From Kitasatospora sp. NBC_00374 (GTDB lineage: Bacteria > Actinomycetota > Actinomycetes > Streptomycetales > Streptomycetaceae), in assembly GCF_041434935.1 (NCBI RefSeq), contig NZ_CP107964.1, forward strand, positions 4,030,001 through 4,094,000: a stretch of 64,000 nucleotides of DNA, read 5' to 3'. A model generated the notes under the pieces. That model saw nothing but the letters and a program-made list of their open reading frames with translations, ran no database searches and was not told the DNA's origin. Shown piece by piece: positions 33,041 to 41,986 of the stretch (the first letter of the stretch is position 1; every line of letters begins with the position of its first letter). The translations under genes were made by a program, and so were the position numbers.

Positions 33041-33544
33041 ATGAGCAGTCCGGCCATGAGCGGCCCGATCACGGGCAGCCCGATCACGGCGCTGCCGCCC
33101 GTACGGCGGCTGACCGTCCTGCACGACCCGAACTGCGGGCTCTGCCGCCACCTGACCAGATGGCTGCGCACCCAGCGCCAGCTGGTGCCGCTGGAGTTCG
33201 TCCGGGTCGCCACCGAGGAGGCCCGGGCCCGCTACCCCGGGCTCGACCACGACGCCTCGCTCGGCGAGATCACCGTGGTCGGCGACACCGGGGAGGTCTG
33301 GCGCGGGGCACCCGCCTTCGTCGCCTGCCTCTGGGCCCTCGCCGGCCACCGGGCGCTCGCCCAGCGCCTCGGCACCCCGGCCGGCCTCCCGCTGGCCAGG
33401 GCCGCGGCCTACGCCGCCAGCCAGTACCGCGCGGCCACGGGGGCCGGCCGGGCCGTACCGGGTGTACAGGGGTCATCCGGTACGGCCCGGCCCGGCGGGA
33501 CGGGGATCGATTGCGACTCGGGGACCTGTGCCCTGCCGGGCTAG
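33041..33544 (+). CDS. DCC-family (DUF393) thiol-disulfide oxidoreductase-like protein
   Basis: 167 residues. The DCC signature TVLHDPNCGLCRHLTRWL gives a CxxC pair near residues 33-36, with a thioredoxin-like core following (FVRVATEEARARYPGLD and GAPAFVACLWAL). The C-terminus ends CDSGTCALPG with a second Cys pair. Two ATG codons (33041 and 33056) are possible; the longer one is given. It lies 12 bp after the membrane protein gene, so the two are probably cotranscribed and may act together in thiol exchange at the membrane. Confidence 0.82.
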   Translation: MSSPAMSGPITGSPITALPPVRRLTVLHDPNCGLCRHLTRWLRTQRQLVPLEFVRVATEEARARYPGLDHDASLGEITVVGDTGEVWRGAPAFVACLWALAGHRALAQRLGTPAGLPLARAAAYAASQYRAATGAGRAVPGVQGSSGTARPGGTGIDCDSGTCALPG

Positions 33545-33555
33545 GCTCAGGGACC

Positions 33556-34380
33556 GTGGACGACGTGGCATCGACTCAGGGTGAGAGCAGCGGACCCGGC
33601 ACCACCGGGCGGACCGCCGAGGACCTCGCCGCCGGCACGGGCATCCCGCCCGTCCCGGCTGGCGAGGTACGCGGCGGCAGGGCACTGCCCAAGACCGACA
33701 AGAGCGAGCAGACCAGGGCCCTGATCCTGGAGACCGCCATGCGGCTGTTCCAGGAACGCGGCTACGACAAGACGACGATGCGCGCGATCGCCCAGGAAGC
33801 CGGGGTGTCGGTCGGCAACGCCTACTACTACTTCGCGTCGAAGGAATTCCTGATCCAGGGCTTCTACGACCGGATGACGTACGAGCACGCGGCCGACGCC
33901 CGGGCCCGGATGGCGCACACCAGGGACTTCGCCGAGCGGCTGGAGATCACCCTGACCTCCTGGCTGGACTGCGCGGCGGGCTACCACGAGTTCGCCGCCC
34001 AGTTCTTCCGCACGGCGGCCGACCCGGACAGCCCGCTCAGCCCGTTCTCCAACGAGTCGCACCCGGCCCGCGCGACGGCGGTCGAGCTGTTCCGGGAGAC
34101 CCTCAGCGGCTCCGACCTGGCGCCGAAGCTGGACGCCGAGCTGGTCGAGCTGATGCCCGACCTGCTCTGGCTGCACCTGATGATCGTGGTGCTGTACTGG
34201 GTGTTCGACCGCACCCCGGACACCGAGCGGACCCGCGCCTTCGTCAAGCGCTGCACCCCGCTGGTGGCCAAGGTGGTCAACCTCTCCCGGTACCGGGTCT
34301 TCCGTCCGCTGGTGCGCGACGCCAAGGGGCTGATCCAGGACTTCGTGCTGCCGACCGTCGGTCGTACCGTCCGCCCGTGA
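33556..34380 (+). CDS. TetR-family transcriptional regulator
   Basis: 274 residues from GTG 33556. After an unstructured 45-residue N-terminal extension comes the HTH: TRALILETAMRLFQERGYDK and RAIAQEAGVSVGNAYYYFAS. The C-terminal ligand domain is all-helical. TAGGCT (33542-33547) lies just before the start, so the gene may also have its own leaderless promoter. Last gene of the cluster; by position it probably binds the paired GAACnnGTTC sites at 32551-32610 and represses the operon, including itself. Confidence 0.88.
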   Translation: MDDVASTQGESSGPGTTGRTAEDLAAGTGIPPVPAGEVRGGRALPKTDKSEQTRALILETAMRLFQERGYDKTTMRAIAQEAGVSVGNAYYYFASKEFLIQGFYDRMTYEHAADARARMAHTRDFAERLEITLTSWLDCAAGYHEFAAQFFRTAADPDSPLSPFSNESHPARATAVELFRETLSGSDLAPKLDAELVELMPDLLWLHLMIVVLYWVFDRTPDTERTRAFVKRCTPLVAKVVNLSRYRVFRPLVRDAKGLIQDFVLPTVGRTVRP

Positions 34381-34450
34381 CGTCGCCTTCCCCGCCGAGT
34401 CGCCCGTACCCGCCGCCCTGACCGGCGGACCGGCCTTCGCCGACCGTCCG

Positions 34451-35734
34451 TCAGAAGCCGTCCGGATTCCAGGCCTGCCGCGGGGTGCGCAGCAGCAGGT
34501 CGGCGGCCGCGGCCGCGCCGGGGCGGACCTCGGTGAGCAGGGCGGCGGCGGCCAGCCGGGTCGCGTTTCCGGTGCCGAGGTAGAGCTCGGCGAGCCGGGC
34601 GGCCGCCAGGGCGAGGTCGGGGGCGTCGTCCGTCGGGACGCAGCGGCCGGTGCCGTCGGCGGCGGTCTCCAGTGCCCACCGGCCCGCGGCGTAACCGGCC
34701 GGGTCGGTGACGTCCAGGACGATCCGGCCGGGTGCGGCGTAGGTCCGGGCGGCGAAGGCGGCGGGGACGTCCAGCAGGCGCAGCCAGGTGAAGTCCCCGG
34801 TCTCGTCGGCCGGTGCGGCGCCGCGCGGGTCGTTGAGCAGCAGCCGCAGCGGGTCGTCCGCGCCGAGGCTCTCGACCAGTACGGTGCGGACCCAGTCGAC
34901 CGAGAAGGCCAGCTGCCAGAGCGCGTTGGCGGTGGGCTGGTCGAGGGCGAAGTGGTCCAGGACGGTGAGCGTGCAGTCGGGGAGGTTGCCCGCCCACTTG
35001 TCGTCCACCGTGTAGGTGATCAGTCCGGTGACCTGGCCGTCGGCGTCGCGGTGGAGTGCGGCGAACGGCTCCTTCCAGTCGAAGCCGGGCAGCGTGACGT
35101 CACCGGTGTGCAGGCGCCACCAGGCGTCGTAGCGGCTGATCGCGCCCGGCTGGGTGCGGCGCCAGCGCTCGTGCAGGTCGCCGCCGAGCTTGCGGAGGTC
35201 GGCCATGTCGACGAAGTCGATCCGGCCGCCGTCCGGGACGGGCAGGCCGGCCCGCAGGCCGCCCGAGCGCGTCAGGTCGATGCGCAGCCCCTGGGCCTGG
35301 GTGGCCGGGCCGAAGCCGTACCGGCCGTAGATGTTGTACTCGGCCGCGATCAGGATGGCGGCGGCGCTGCCGCGCTCGCGGGCGGCGGCCAGGTCGTGGT
35401 CCATCATGGCGGTGAGCAGGCCGCGGCGGCGGTGGGTGGCCGTGACGGTGACGGAGGTGATGGCGTCCACCGGCAGGGTGGCGCCGCCGGGCACCGTCAG
35501 CTCGCTGTCGAAGCTGCGGAAGGTGGCGACGCAGCGGTCGCCGCCCTCGGAGGTGTCGAACGCGCCGAGGCTGCGGCCCGGCTCGAACAGCAGCCGGCGC
35601 CAGTCCAGGCCGGGCTCCAGGTGCGGTCTCAGGAATCCGCGGGCGATGGCGCGGTCCCAGTCCGGCAGCTCCTCCGCGGTCACCGCGCGGATCTCGATCT
35701 CCTGGCCGGGGCGGCCCCGTGCGACGTTGCCCAT
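34451..35734 (-). CDS. Eis-like GNAT acetyltransferase with SCP2-type C-terminal domain
   Basis: 427 residues from ATG 35734, the size of the Eis family. The N-terminal GNAT is seen as ITSVTVTATHRRRGLLTAMM (acetyl-CoA loop RRRGLL, about 95-114), then EYNIYGRYGFGPATQAQGLR. A second GNAT-like middle region follows, and the C-terminal third has the sterol-carrier-like fold ending in QAWNPDGF, where Eis uses its carboxyl terminus for catalysis (usually Phe). Eis enzymes acetylate many amines including aminoglycosides; the natural role here is unknown. Confidence 0.9.
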   Translation of the reverse strand: MGNVARGRPGQEIEIRAVTAEELPDWDRAIARGFLRPHLEPGLDWRRLLFEPGRSLGAFDTSEGGDRCVATFRSFDSELTVPGGATLPVDAITSVTVTATHRRRGLLTAMMDHDLAAARERGSAAAILIAAEYNIYGRYGFGPATQAQGLRIDLTRSGGLRAGLPVPDGGRIDFVDMADLRKLGGDLHERWRRTQPGAISRYDAWWRLHTGDVTLPGFDWKEPFAALHRDADGQVTGLITYTVDDKWAGNLPDCTLTVLDHFALDQPTANALWQLAFSVDWVRTVLVESLGADDPLRLLLNDPRGAAPADETGDFTWLRLLDVPAAFAARTYAAPGRIVLDVTDPAGYAAGRWALETAADGTGRCVPTDDAPDLALAAARLAELYLGTGNATRLAAAALLTEVRPGAAAAADLLLRTPRQAWNPDGF

Positions 35735-35927
35735 CCGGCCACCGTACGGCGCGGCGCTGGGGGCGGCATCTGCTTTTCCGCCCCCCCTGGCCCAGTGCCC
35801 CGGCACCCCTGCGGCGCGGCGGCCCGGCCGCACGGCAACGGCGGCAGAAAAACGTGGGAACGGCGGTGCACCACCCACCCGGTGCGGTCAGGGGAACCGC
35901 GTCCCGCGGCGGGCTACGGGCTATGGG

Positions 35928-37253
35928 CTACGGGCGGGCGTAGAAGTCGGGGATTCCCATGATCCAGAGGCTGGCCTGCTTGATGGCCGCGCCTGGGCGG
36001 GGGGCTTCGATCATCTGGTCGCCGCCGAGGTAGATGGCGACGTGGTAGATGTCCTGGGGGCGGCCGGTCCTGGTCCAGAAGATCAGGTCGCCGGGGCGGA
36101 GTTGACGGTACGAGACGGGCGTGGACTCGGCGTACTGGTCGGCGGCGAAGTGGGTGAGGCTCCTTTTGCCGCCGGTGCGCCAGGCCATCATGGTCAGCCC
36201 CGAGCAGTCGTACCCGGTCGGGCCCTCGCCGCCCCAGAGGTAGGGCAGGCCGATCGTGGCGCGGGCGAAGGCGACGGCGGCCTGGGCGCCGCCCGCGGAC
36301 CAGGCGTTGTCGGTGGCGGGCCGGGACGGCGCCGTGGGGGCGGCCGGCACGGCGGCGGCTGCCGCGGCGGCGGCCAGGGCGGCCGCCGCGGCCTCCTCCT
36401 CGGCCTGCCGGGCGGCGATCGCCTCCAGGGCCTCCTGGCGGCGGCGTTCCAGGTCGAGGGTGGTGTTGCGGGCCGCCGCCAGCTCGGTGAGGAGCTGGTC
36501 CCGTCGCCGGGCGGTGTCGGCGGCCTGGTCCTGCCGCGCGGCCAGCTGGGCCTCGGCCTGCTCCCTGGTGGTCCGGACGTTGTCGGCGGCCCGGCGGGCC
36601 TCGTCCTCGGCGGCGCGGGCGGCGTCCGCGGCGCGGGTGGCCTCGGCGGCGGTGGCGGTGGCCTCGTCCAGGATCTGCCGGGCCCGGCTGCCGACCATGC
36701 CGACGGCGGCGGCCTGCTCGGTGGCGGCGCGCGGGCCGCGGGCTCCCAGCAGGGCGTCGATCGCGGAGAGTTCGGCGGAGGCGCCCTGCCGGTAGGTCTC
36801 GGCGGCGAGCTGGGCGGCCCGTTCGGCGGCGGCGGCGCGGGCGGTCTGCGCCTCGGCCGAGCGCCGGCCGGCGGCGGCGGCCGCGGTCCGGGCCCGCGCC
36901 AGCCCGACCTGTGCGCCGTTGTGGGCCTCGACGGCCTGCTCGGCGGTTCGTCCGGCTTCGGCCAGGGCGGCCTGGGCGGCGGCGAGCCGGGCTTCGACGG
37001 TGCTGCTCGCGGCGGCCTTGGCGTCGGCCTGTGCCTTGGCGCGGGCGACCTCCTCGGCCGAGGGGTACGCGTCCTCGGCGGGCGCCACCGCGGTGGCGGG
37101 CACGGGCGCGGCGGCGGCTCCGGGCAGCAGCCCCACCACGCCGGCGAGGGTGAGCACGAGCGTCGGCAGCAGTCTGCGGGCCACGGCCACGGCCTTTCTT
37201 CCGTCTTCGGCTGATGGTCGGTCCCCTGCCCCACCAGGTGACCATCCGGTCAC
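35928..37253 (-). CDS. Secreted NlpC/P60 peptidoglycan endopeptidase
   Basis: 441 residues. A signal peptide (ARRLLPTLVLTLAGVVGLLP, cleavage near AAAAPVPA) is followed by a 250-residue Ala-rich coiled coil, then the NlpC/P60 domain at about 320-441. The catalytic Cys lies in GPTGYDCSGLTMMAW and the His in DIYHVAIYLGGDQ. It should cleave D-Glu-mDAP-type stem-peptide bonds during growth, with the coiled coil controlling access as in RipA-like enzymes. No c-di-AMP riboswitch pattern was found in the 150 bp upstream. Confidence 0.92.
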   Translation of the reverse strand: MTGWSPGGAGDRPSAEDGRKAVAVARRLLPTLVLTLAGVVGLLPGAAAAPVPATAVAPAEDAYPSAEEVARAKAQADAKAAASSTVEARLAAAQAALAEAGRTAEQAVEAHNGAQVGLARARTAAAAAGRRSAEAQTARAAAAERAAQLAAETYRQGASAELSAIDALLGARGPRAATEQAAAVGMVGSRARQILDEATATAAEATRAADAARAAEDEARRAADNVRTTREQAEAQLAARQDQAADTARRRDQLLTELAAARNTTLDLERRRQEALEAIAARQAEEEAAAAALAAAAAAAAVPAAPTAPSRPATDNAWSAGGAQAAVAFARATIGLPYLWGGEGPTGYDCSGLTMMAWRTGGKRSLTHFAADQYAESTPVSYRQLRPGDLIFWTRTGRPQDIYHVAIYLGGDQMIEAPRPGAAIKQASLWIMGIPDFYARP

Positions 37254-37404
37254 TCACGGTGATTTTCCCAGAGACGGCCGCCCGCCGGTGAGACCGCCAT
37301 ACGGCCGCCCGGGTGAGATGTCGGATTGTCTGCTCGGCGGCCCCTCGGCGCCATCGGCGGCGGCAGCGCGGGCGGGGCCTGCTGTGCGGCGGCGAGGCCC
37401 GGGC

Positions 37405-38496
37405 TCAGCGCTTGGGCTGGGGGTGCGGCAGCCGCGGGTGCCGGTACGGCGTGCGGGCGCCCGCGGCTGCGGAGGCGGGGCGGTCCGAACCGGGCCGGAC
37501 GGCATAGGTGCGCAGCCGTCCGGCGTGCACGGTACGGCGGCGCCGGCGGGCGCCGTCCTCCCGCTCCGGGTCCGGGCCGGCGGACGGGTGGGCCCGCTGG
37601 GCCACCGGGGACGCGGAGCGCCGGTCGGCGAGCCGGGCCGAACGGCGGGCGAGCGAGCGGGCCGCGTGGGCGTCCAGGTGGGCGGTGGCCCGGGCGGCCA
37701 TCCGCTCGGCGACCCGGTGGGTGGCGGTGTGGTGGGCGGGCACCTTGTCGGGGGCGCCGGCGATCAGGTCGAAGAGCCAGGTGCGGGCGCGGTCGGCCCG
37801 GGCGTGCAGCAGCCGTTCGCGGCGTACCGCGCGGCGCCTGCGGCGCGGCCGGTCGGCGTACCGCCAGCGGGCCCAGGGGCTGGTCGGCCGGGCCAGCCGG
37901 ACGGCGCCGACGGCGGACAGGCCGGGCACCATGATGCCGAGCAGCCCGGTCCACACCTTGCCCTTGAGCAGGGCGACCACCGACAGCAGCGCGTTGACGG
38001 AGATCACCGCGACCAGGCCCCAGCGGCCCCAGCCGGTGGGCGAGCTCTGGCCGGGTACCACGCCGAGCGGGACGTAGCCGGTCAGCAGCAGGGCGGTGAC
38101 CAGGATGCCGAGGATCACCGCGTCCACCGACTTGCGGCCCTGCGCGCTCCAGTAGACGTCGTCGAGGTGCAGGATCAGGGCGAACTCGTCCAGCACCAGC
38201 CCGCAGCCGATGCCGAAGCTGAGCCCGAACCAGTTGATCCAGGGGTGGCCGCCGTTGGTGGCGATCACTCCGATGCCGCCGAGCAGCAGGAAGCCCAGGC
38301 CGAAGACCATGTGGTGGATGTGCAGGCCGCCGGGGGCGATGTTGCCGGGCCACCAGCGCACCTTGGCCCGGATCATCCGGACGCTGAAGCGGATGCAGAC
38401 GAAGGAGGTGATGAAGCCGGCGAGCAGCAGGAAGAGCGGTTGCTTGTGGGTCGCGACGATGTGCTCGCGGTAGCCGTCCAGCAGGGTGCCGATCAT
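37405..38496 (-). CDS. Polytopic membrane protein of unknown function
   Basis: 363 residues. About seven hydrophobic segments fill the first 215 residues. Conserved polar residues lie between them (GGLHIHHMVFGLGFLLLGG with three His, and EFALILHLDDVYWSAQG with acidic and His residues). The last 150 residues are basic and probably cytoplasmic (PSAGPDPEREDGARRRRRTV). The His and Asp pattern within membranes hints at a metal or proton-linked activity, but no family was identified with confidence. It is 151 bp from the NlpC/P60 gene and 54 bp from the ThrE-like gene in the same orientation. Confidence 0.8.
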   Translation of the reverse strand: MIGTLLDGYREHIVATHKQPLFLLLAGFITSFVCIRFSVRMIRAKVRWWPGNIAPGGLHIHHMVFGLGFLLLGGIGVIATNGGHPWINWFGLSFGIGCGLVLDEFALILHLDDVYWSAQGRKSVDAVILGILVTALLLTGYVPLGVVPGQSSPTGWGRWGLVAVISVNALLSVVALLKGKVWTGLLGIMVPGLSAVGAVRLARPTSPWARWRYADRPRRRRRAVRRERLLHARADRARTWLFDLIAGAPDKVPAHHTATHRVAERMAARATAHLDAHAARSLARRSARLADRRSASPVAQRAHPSAGPDPEREDGARRRRRTVHAGRLRTYAVRPGSDRPASAAAGARTPYRHPRLPHPQPKR

Positions 38497-38550
38497 CGTG
38501 GTGCTTGCCTTCGTTCGGTGGTGCTCACGGTCCTTCCGGCTAACGGCCGG

Positions 38551-40254
38551 TCAGAACCCCCGGGTGCGCTTCGCCGCTCTGCGGGGTACCAGCAGGTACG
38601 GCGCGATGCGGTCGGTGGCACCGGGTGCCTTCATGAACAGACGCGCGACCTCGCCTCCCAGGTTGACCCCGATGGCGAGGGCCATCGCGATCGCCGCTGC
38701 CCGGCTGATCGAGACCAGCCCCGCACTGGAGTGTCCCTGGGCGAGGGCGAGCATGCCGAGGTAGAGCACGGATCCGGGCATCAGCGGGCCGATCGCGGCG
38801 GTCACGTAGGGCAGCGCGGAGGCGTAGCGGTAGCGGGCCATCAGCTGGCCGAAGAGGCCGACCAGGCCGGCGGCGAGGCCGGTGGAGACGATCGGGGAGA
38901 TCTCGGCGTTGTAGGCCAGGACGCCGTACGTGGACCAGCCGATGGCGCTGTTGAGCACCACCATGGGCAGGGCGCGGCGGTCGGTCTGCAGCAGCATCGC
39001 GAAGGCGGCGGTGAGCACCATCGCGGCGAGCAGTTGCAGCGGCGGGTCGACCGAGCCGGCCAGGCTCTCGTCCGGCCGCAGGTTCGCGTTGAAGTTGACG
39101 CCGACGTACAGCACCAGCATCACGCCGATCACGATGCCGGCCACCAGGTAGACGACTTCGAGCAGGCGGGCGGCGGCGGTGATGTAGAAACCGGTCAGGC
39201 CGTCCTGGACGGCGGCGACCATGGCCCGGCCGGGGAGCAGGGCGAACAGTCCGCCGGTGATGACCACCGAGCCGCGCAGGTGCAGGTCGTTGAAGGAGAG
39301 CGCGATGCCGAAGGCGGCGGCCGGCATCGCGCCGATCACGAACTGGTAGAACTCGGGCAGGCCGCGCTTGGCGATCAGGGCGGCCAGCCGGTCGCCGAGG
39401 ACGGCCGCGACGAAGGCGCTGCCGAACACCAGCCAGGCCTTGCCGTCGACCTTGCCGCCGACCAGGAAGGTGGCCGCGCCCGCCAGCAGGCCGGTGGCCA
39501 GGGCGAGCACCCAGATCGGGTACGGGTGCCGGTTGCGGCGGATCCGGGCGAGCCGGCGGTAGGCGTCGTTGATGCCGGCCCGCTCGGCCGTGATGTCGGC
39601 GACCAGCCGGTAGACGGCGGCGAGGCGGGTGTAGTCGGAGGTGCGGCGGCGCACCACCCGGTCCGCGGTGACGGGGGCGTCGGTGAGCGAGGGCTGGTGC
39701 GAGATGGAGATCAGGGTGAAGGTGACCTGCGGTTCGCAGTGGTCCAGCCGGTAGGCGTGGGCGATGCCGAGCATCGCGGCCTCGACGTCCTCGGCGGCCT
39801 CGCCGCTGGCGAGCAGCAGCTCGCCGATCCGGAGTGTCAGGTCGAGGATGCGCGGCACGTTGCGGCCGCTGGCGGAGGGGTGCAGCTCGCGGGAGGTCCG
39901 CTCGAAGGCGGGGCGCTCTGCCATCGGGGTGCGCAGCAGGGTGCGCATCCGGTCCGGCCAGGGGGCGTCGCCGGGCGCGCCGGGCTGCAGGGCGGATATG
40001 GCGATGCCGGCGGCCGGGGTGTAGCCGGCGGCGCGCCAGTCCTCCGGGGTGAGGGTGTCCTCGGCGACGCTGCGGGGCTGGTCGGCGGGGGCGGGGGCGA
40101 GCAGGCCGTCGGTCTGCAGCGGGGCCGGGGCGAGCGGGGTGACGGTCTGCGGCTCGACCGGCGGCGCGTCCGGGCCGAGCAGGCCCTCGGTGGGCGGCGG
40201 CGCGTCCGGTGCCGTGGTCTCACTGCCGCCGTCCTGCCGGCCCCGCTTCGGCAC
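38551..40254 (-). CDS. Threonine/serine exporter, ThrE family
   Basis: 567 residues from GTG 40254, behind GAGGAG on the minus strand. The first 110 residues are disordered and Pro-rich. Then comes the N-terminal ThrE domain (ILDLTLRIGELLLASGEAAE, about 135-154, the family's characteristic motif) and ten membrane segments with GGLFALLPGRAMVAAVQDGL and a C-terminal half (PYVTAAIGPLMPGSVLYLGM). ThrE in corynebacteria exports L-threonine and L-serine by proton antiport. Both halves are fused in one chain, as in actinobacteria. Confidence 0.9.
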   Translation of the reverse strand: MPKRGRQDGGSETTAPDAPPPTEGLLGPDAPPVEPQTVTPLAPAPLQTDGLLAPAPADQPRSVAEDTLTPEDWRAAGYTPAAGIAISALQPGAPGDAPWPDRMRTLLRTPMAERPAFERTSRELHPSASGRNVPRILDLTLRIGELLLASGEAAEDVEAAMLGIAHAYRLDHCEPQVTFTLISISHQPSLTDAPVTADRVVRRRTSDYTRLAAVYRLVADITAERAGINDAYRRLARIRRNRHPYPIWVLALATGLLAGAATFLVGGKVDGKAWLVFGSAFVAAVLGDRLAALIAKRGLPEFYQFVIGAMPAAAFGIALSFNDLHLRGSVVITGGLFALLPGRAMVAAVQDGLTGFYITAAARLLEVVYLVAGIVIGVMLVLYVGVNFNANLRPDESLAGSVDPPLQLLAAMVLTAAFAMLLQTDRRALPMVVLNSAIGWSTYGVLAYNAEISPIVSTGLAAGLVGLFGQLMARYRYASALPYVTAAIGPLMPGSVLYLGMLALAQGHSSAGLVSISRAAAIAMALAIGVNLGGEVARLFMKAPGATDRIAPYLLVPRRAAKRTRGF

Positions 40255-40391
40255 GTCCGCTCCTCGCCGCCCCTGGTGGCCGCGCCGGCCACGGTGTGCT
40301 CCCGTTTCTGCCCCCACCTTGCCCGATCGAACGGCCCGGTGCATATGTACGGTGCGGTGGACCTGCGGTTAAGACTCTCCGGCCGGTCGGT

Positions 40392-40713
40392 TCAGGCCCG
40401 GGAGTCGGCCGCGTGCGAGCGCCTGGCGCGGAGCAGTTCGAACACCACGGGGAGGACGGAGACCAGCGCGACGCCGAGGCAGATGAACTCGATGTTGTCC
40501 CGGACGAAGGCGATCCTGCCGAGGAAGTAGCCGAGCGCGGTGACGCCCGCGCCCCAGAGCACGCCACCGATCACGTTGTACACGCCACCGATCACGTTGT
40601 AGAGGACGAAGGTCCGGCGCTCATCCGGCCGACGCCCGCCACGACCGGGGTGAAGGTGCGGATCACCGGGACGAAGCGGGCCAGCACGATCGCCTTGGCC
40701 CGTGCCGCCCGCT
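40392..40713 (-). pseudogene. 5'-truncated, frameshifted DedA-family gene
   Basis: On the minus strand the DedA C-terminal half is visible in two frames. ERAARAKAIVLARFVPVIRT and TFTPVVAGVGRM run to about 40620. Then one base is out, and the rest reads RRTFVLYNVIGGVYNVIGGV to TALGYFLGRIAFVRDN and ends at 40392. The repeated YNVIGGV comes from a 21-bp tandem duplication (40560-40601). The first half of the family (about 100 residues) is missing, because another gene's end occupies the site. This is a remnant, not a working flippase-like protein. Confidence 0.8.
40560..40601. repeat. Perfect 21-bp tandem duplication inside the DedA remnant
   Basis: Two identical 21-bp units (40560-40580 and 40581-40601, beginning CACGCCACCGATC) lie back to back and duplicate seven codons in frame. 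The perfect identity suggests a recent event. Confidence 0.85.
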
Positions 40714-41120
40714 CAGCGGGTGAACCAGGCTCCGCTCTCCCCCGAGGCGTAGGCCTTGATGATCGCCAGGGCGATCGCGATGCCGCCGACGGCCGCGACC
40801 GCACCCGAGAACAGCGCGACGGCCGAGCTGATCACGGACACCACCTCGACCGTGATCACCACGGCGCGGACCCAGCCGTACCGGCGCGGCGTCAGCACCG
40901 CGCACACCACCAGCAGCACCGCGACGGCGATCGAGACCAACGCGACCAGCTGGATCAGGCCGGTGCCGTCGTCGTTGCCGTGCGAGGCCTCGTCGCTCGC
41001 GAGCGCATAGAACAGCACCCCGGCGAAGCCGTTGATCAGCGCCTGGACGACGATGCCCCCGATCGCGAACTTCAGCGCCTTCGGCATCGGACCGACGGCG
41101 CCTGCCTGATAGGTCGTCAT
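40713..41120 (-). CDS. Small four-helix membrane protein
   Basis: 135 residues from ATG 41120. Four hydrophobic segments (ALKFAIGGIVVQALINGFAG, IQLVALVSIAVAVLLVVCAV, WVRAVVITVEVVSVISSAVA, VAAVGGIAIALAIIKAYASG) and a short tail, GESGAWFTR. This layout resembles small streptomycete membrane proteins of unknown role. The stop overlaps the truncated end of the DedA remnant, so a deletion seems to have joined the two here. Confidence 0.8.
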   Translation of the reverse strand: MTTYQAGAVGPMPKALKFAIGGIVVQALINGFAGVLFYALASDEASHGNDDGTGLIQLVALVSIAVAVLLVVCAVLTPRRYGWVRAVVITVEVVSVISSAVALFSGAVAAVGGIAIALAIIKAYASGESGAWFTR

Positions 41121-41692
41121 ATGTCTTCTCCCCCTTGACTCGTGCCGTACCGCGAGGCTCCAGCGGCGACGGCTTCCTGTCAACAGATGTGGCAGGGCTG
41201 ACCGGCGCACATGAGCTCAGAACGAGCGCCCTCCCGCACGCCCCCCTGGCCGTCGACGCGCCCGGGGCGCCGCCGACTACCGGTAGTCCTGCTCCCGGAC
41301 GGGCCGGCCGGGCGGCACCGGCCTGAGCCCGAAGGCCCCGAACGCGATGGCGGCACTCCGGCCCAGACCGCCCGCCGACCTCCGCCGCGACGCCCGCCCG
41401 GCCGCCCCGGCCGCCCCGGCACCCACCGTGCGATGCATCCCACCCATGGCCCGTACCCCCCGCTCGACATCGGTGCTTCGCCCTCAGTCGTACCGGCCGC
41501 CGACCGGGTTCATCCACGTGCGCGGGCAAACTCACACATCCCGGCGAAACCGTGGACACCCGTACGCCGGTCGCGCGACGGCGGCGACACGCGGCTCGCC
41601 AAGACTCGACCAGGCCCGCGGGGCCCGCACCGCAGAACCGGCCTCAGTCCCGGTCCGCGGCCCCGAGCTGCCCTTCCTCCTCAAGGAGAACG
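41121..41692. other. 572-bp stretch without a supported gene
   Basis: No ORF with protein-like composition, no strong hairpin and no repeat was seen. The right end contains the ribosome site AAGGAGA of the CHAP pseudogene. Confidence 0.5.
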
Positions 41693-41985
41693 GTGAAGCT
41701 CAAGAACTTAGCCTGACGGATATCCGGCACGGCCGTCCTCGTGGTCGCCCTCGCGCTGCCGGCCGTCACCGGAACCCAGACCGCATCAGCCGCGACCGGC
41801 ACGGACGCCGCGGCCCTCGCCGCCGCGAACGTCGGCTAGAGCGCCAGCACCTGCGCCGACAACCCCACCCACAACAGCCTCGGCGGCGACCAGTTCGGCA
41901 CCAGCTGCTCCGGCGGGTTCAGCGGCGGGCCCGAGTACTGGTGCGCCGACTTCGCCAAGTGCCCGCACCCCACCCCCGTCCCCGC
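41693..41985 (+). pseudogene. Secreted CHAP-domain amidase gene with two in-frame stops
   Basis: From GTG 41693 (after AAGGAGA) a single frame reads VKLKNLA, TGA (41714-41716), a signal-peptide-like RISGTAVLVVALALPAVTGT QTASA, then TDAAALAAANVG, TAG (41837-41839), and STCADNPTHNSLGGDQFGTS with GPEYWCADFAK. That last block is the start of a CHAP/NlpC-type catalytic domain (YWCADFA contains the nucleophile Cys). It then degenerates and is cut by the convergent regulator's end. All parts stay in one frame, so the loss was by nonsense mutation and 3' truncation. No active hydrolase is expected. Confidence 0.75.
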
Positions 41986-41986
41986 C

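Noticed and set aside
37254..37404. c-di-AMP (ydaO) riboswitch before the NlpC/P60 gene
   Set aside because: The conserved blocks expected before actinomycete wall hydrolases were not found, and the space is only 150 bp.
36919..40530. A 1203-codon plus-strand open frame
   Set aside because: It runs antisense across NlpC/P60, a membrane protein and ThrE genes. Composition is His/Gln/Gly-rich without motifs.
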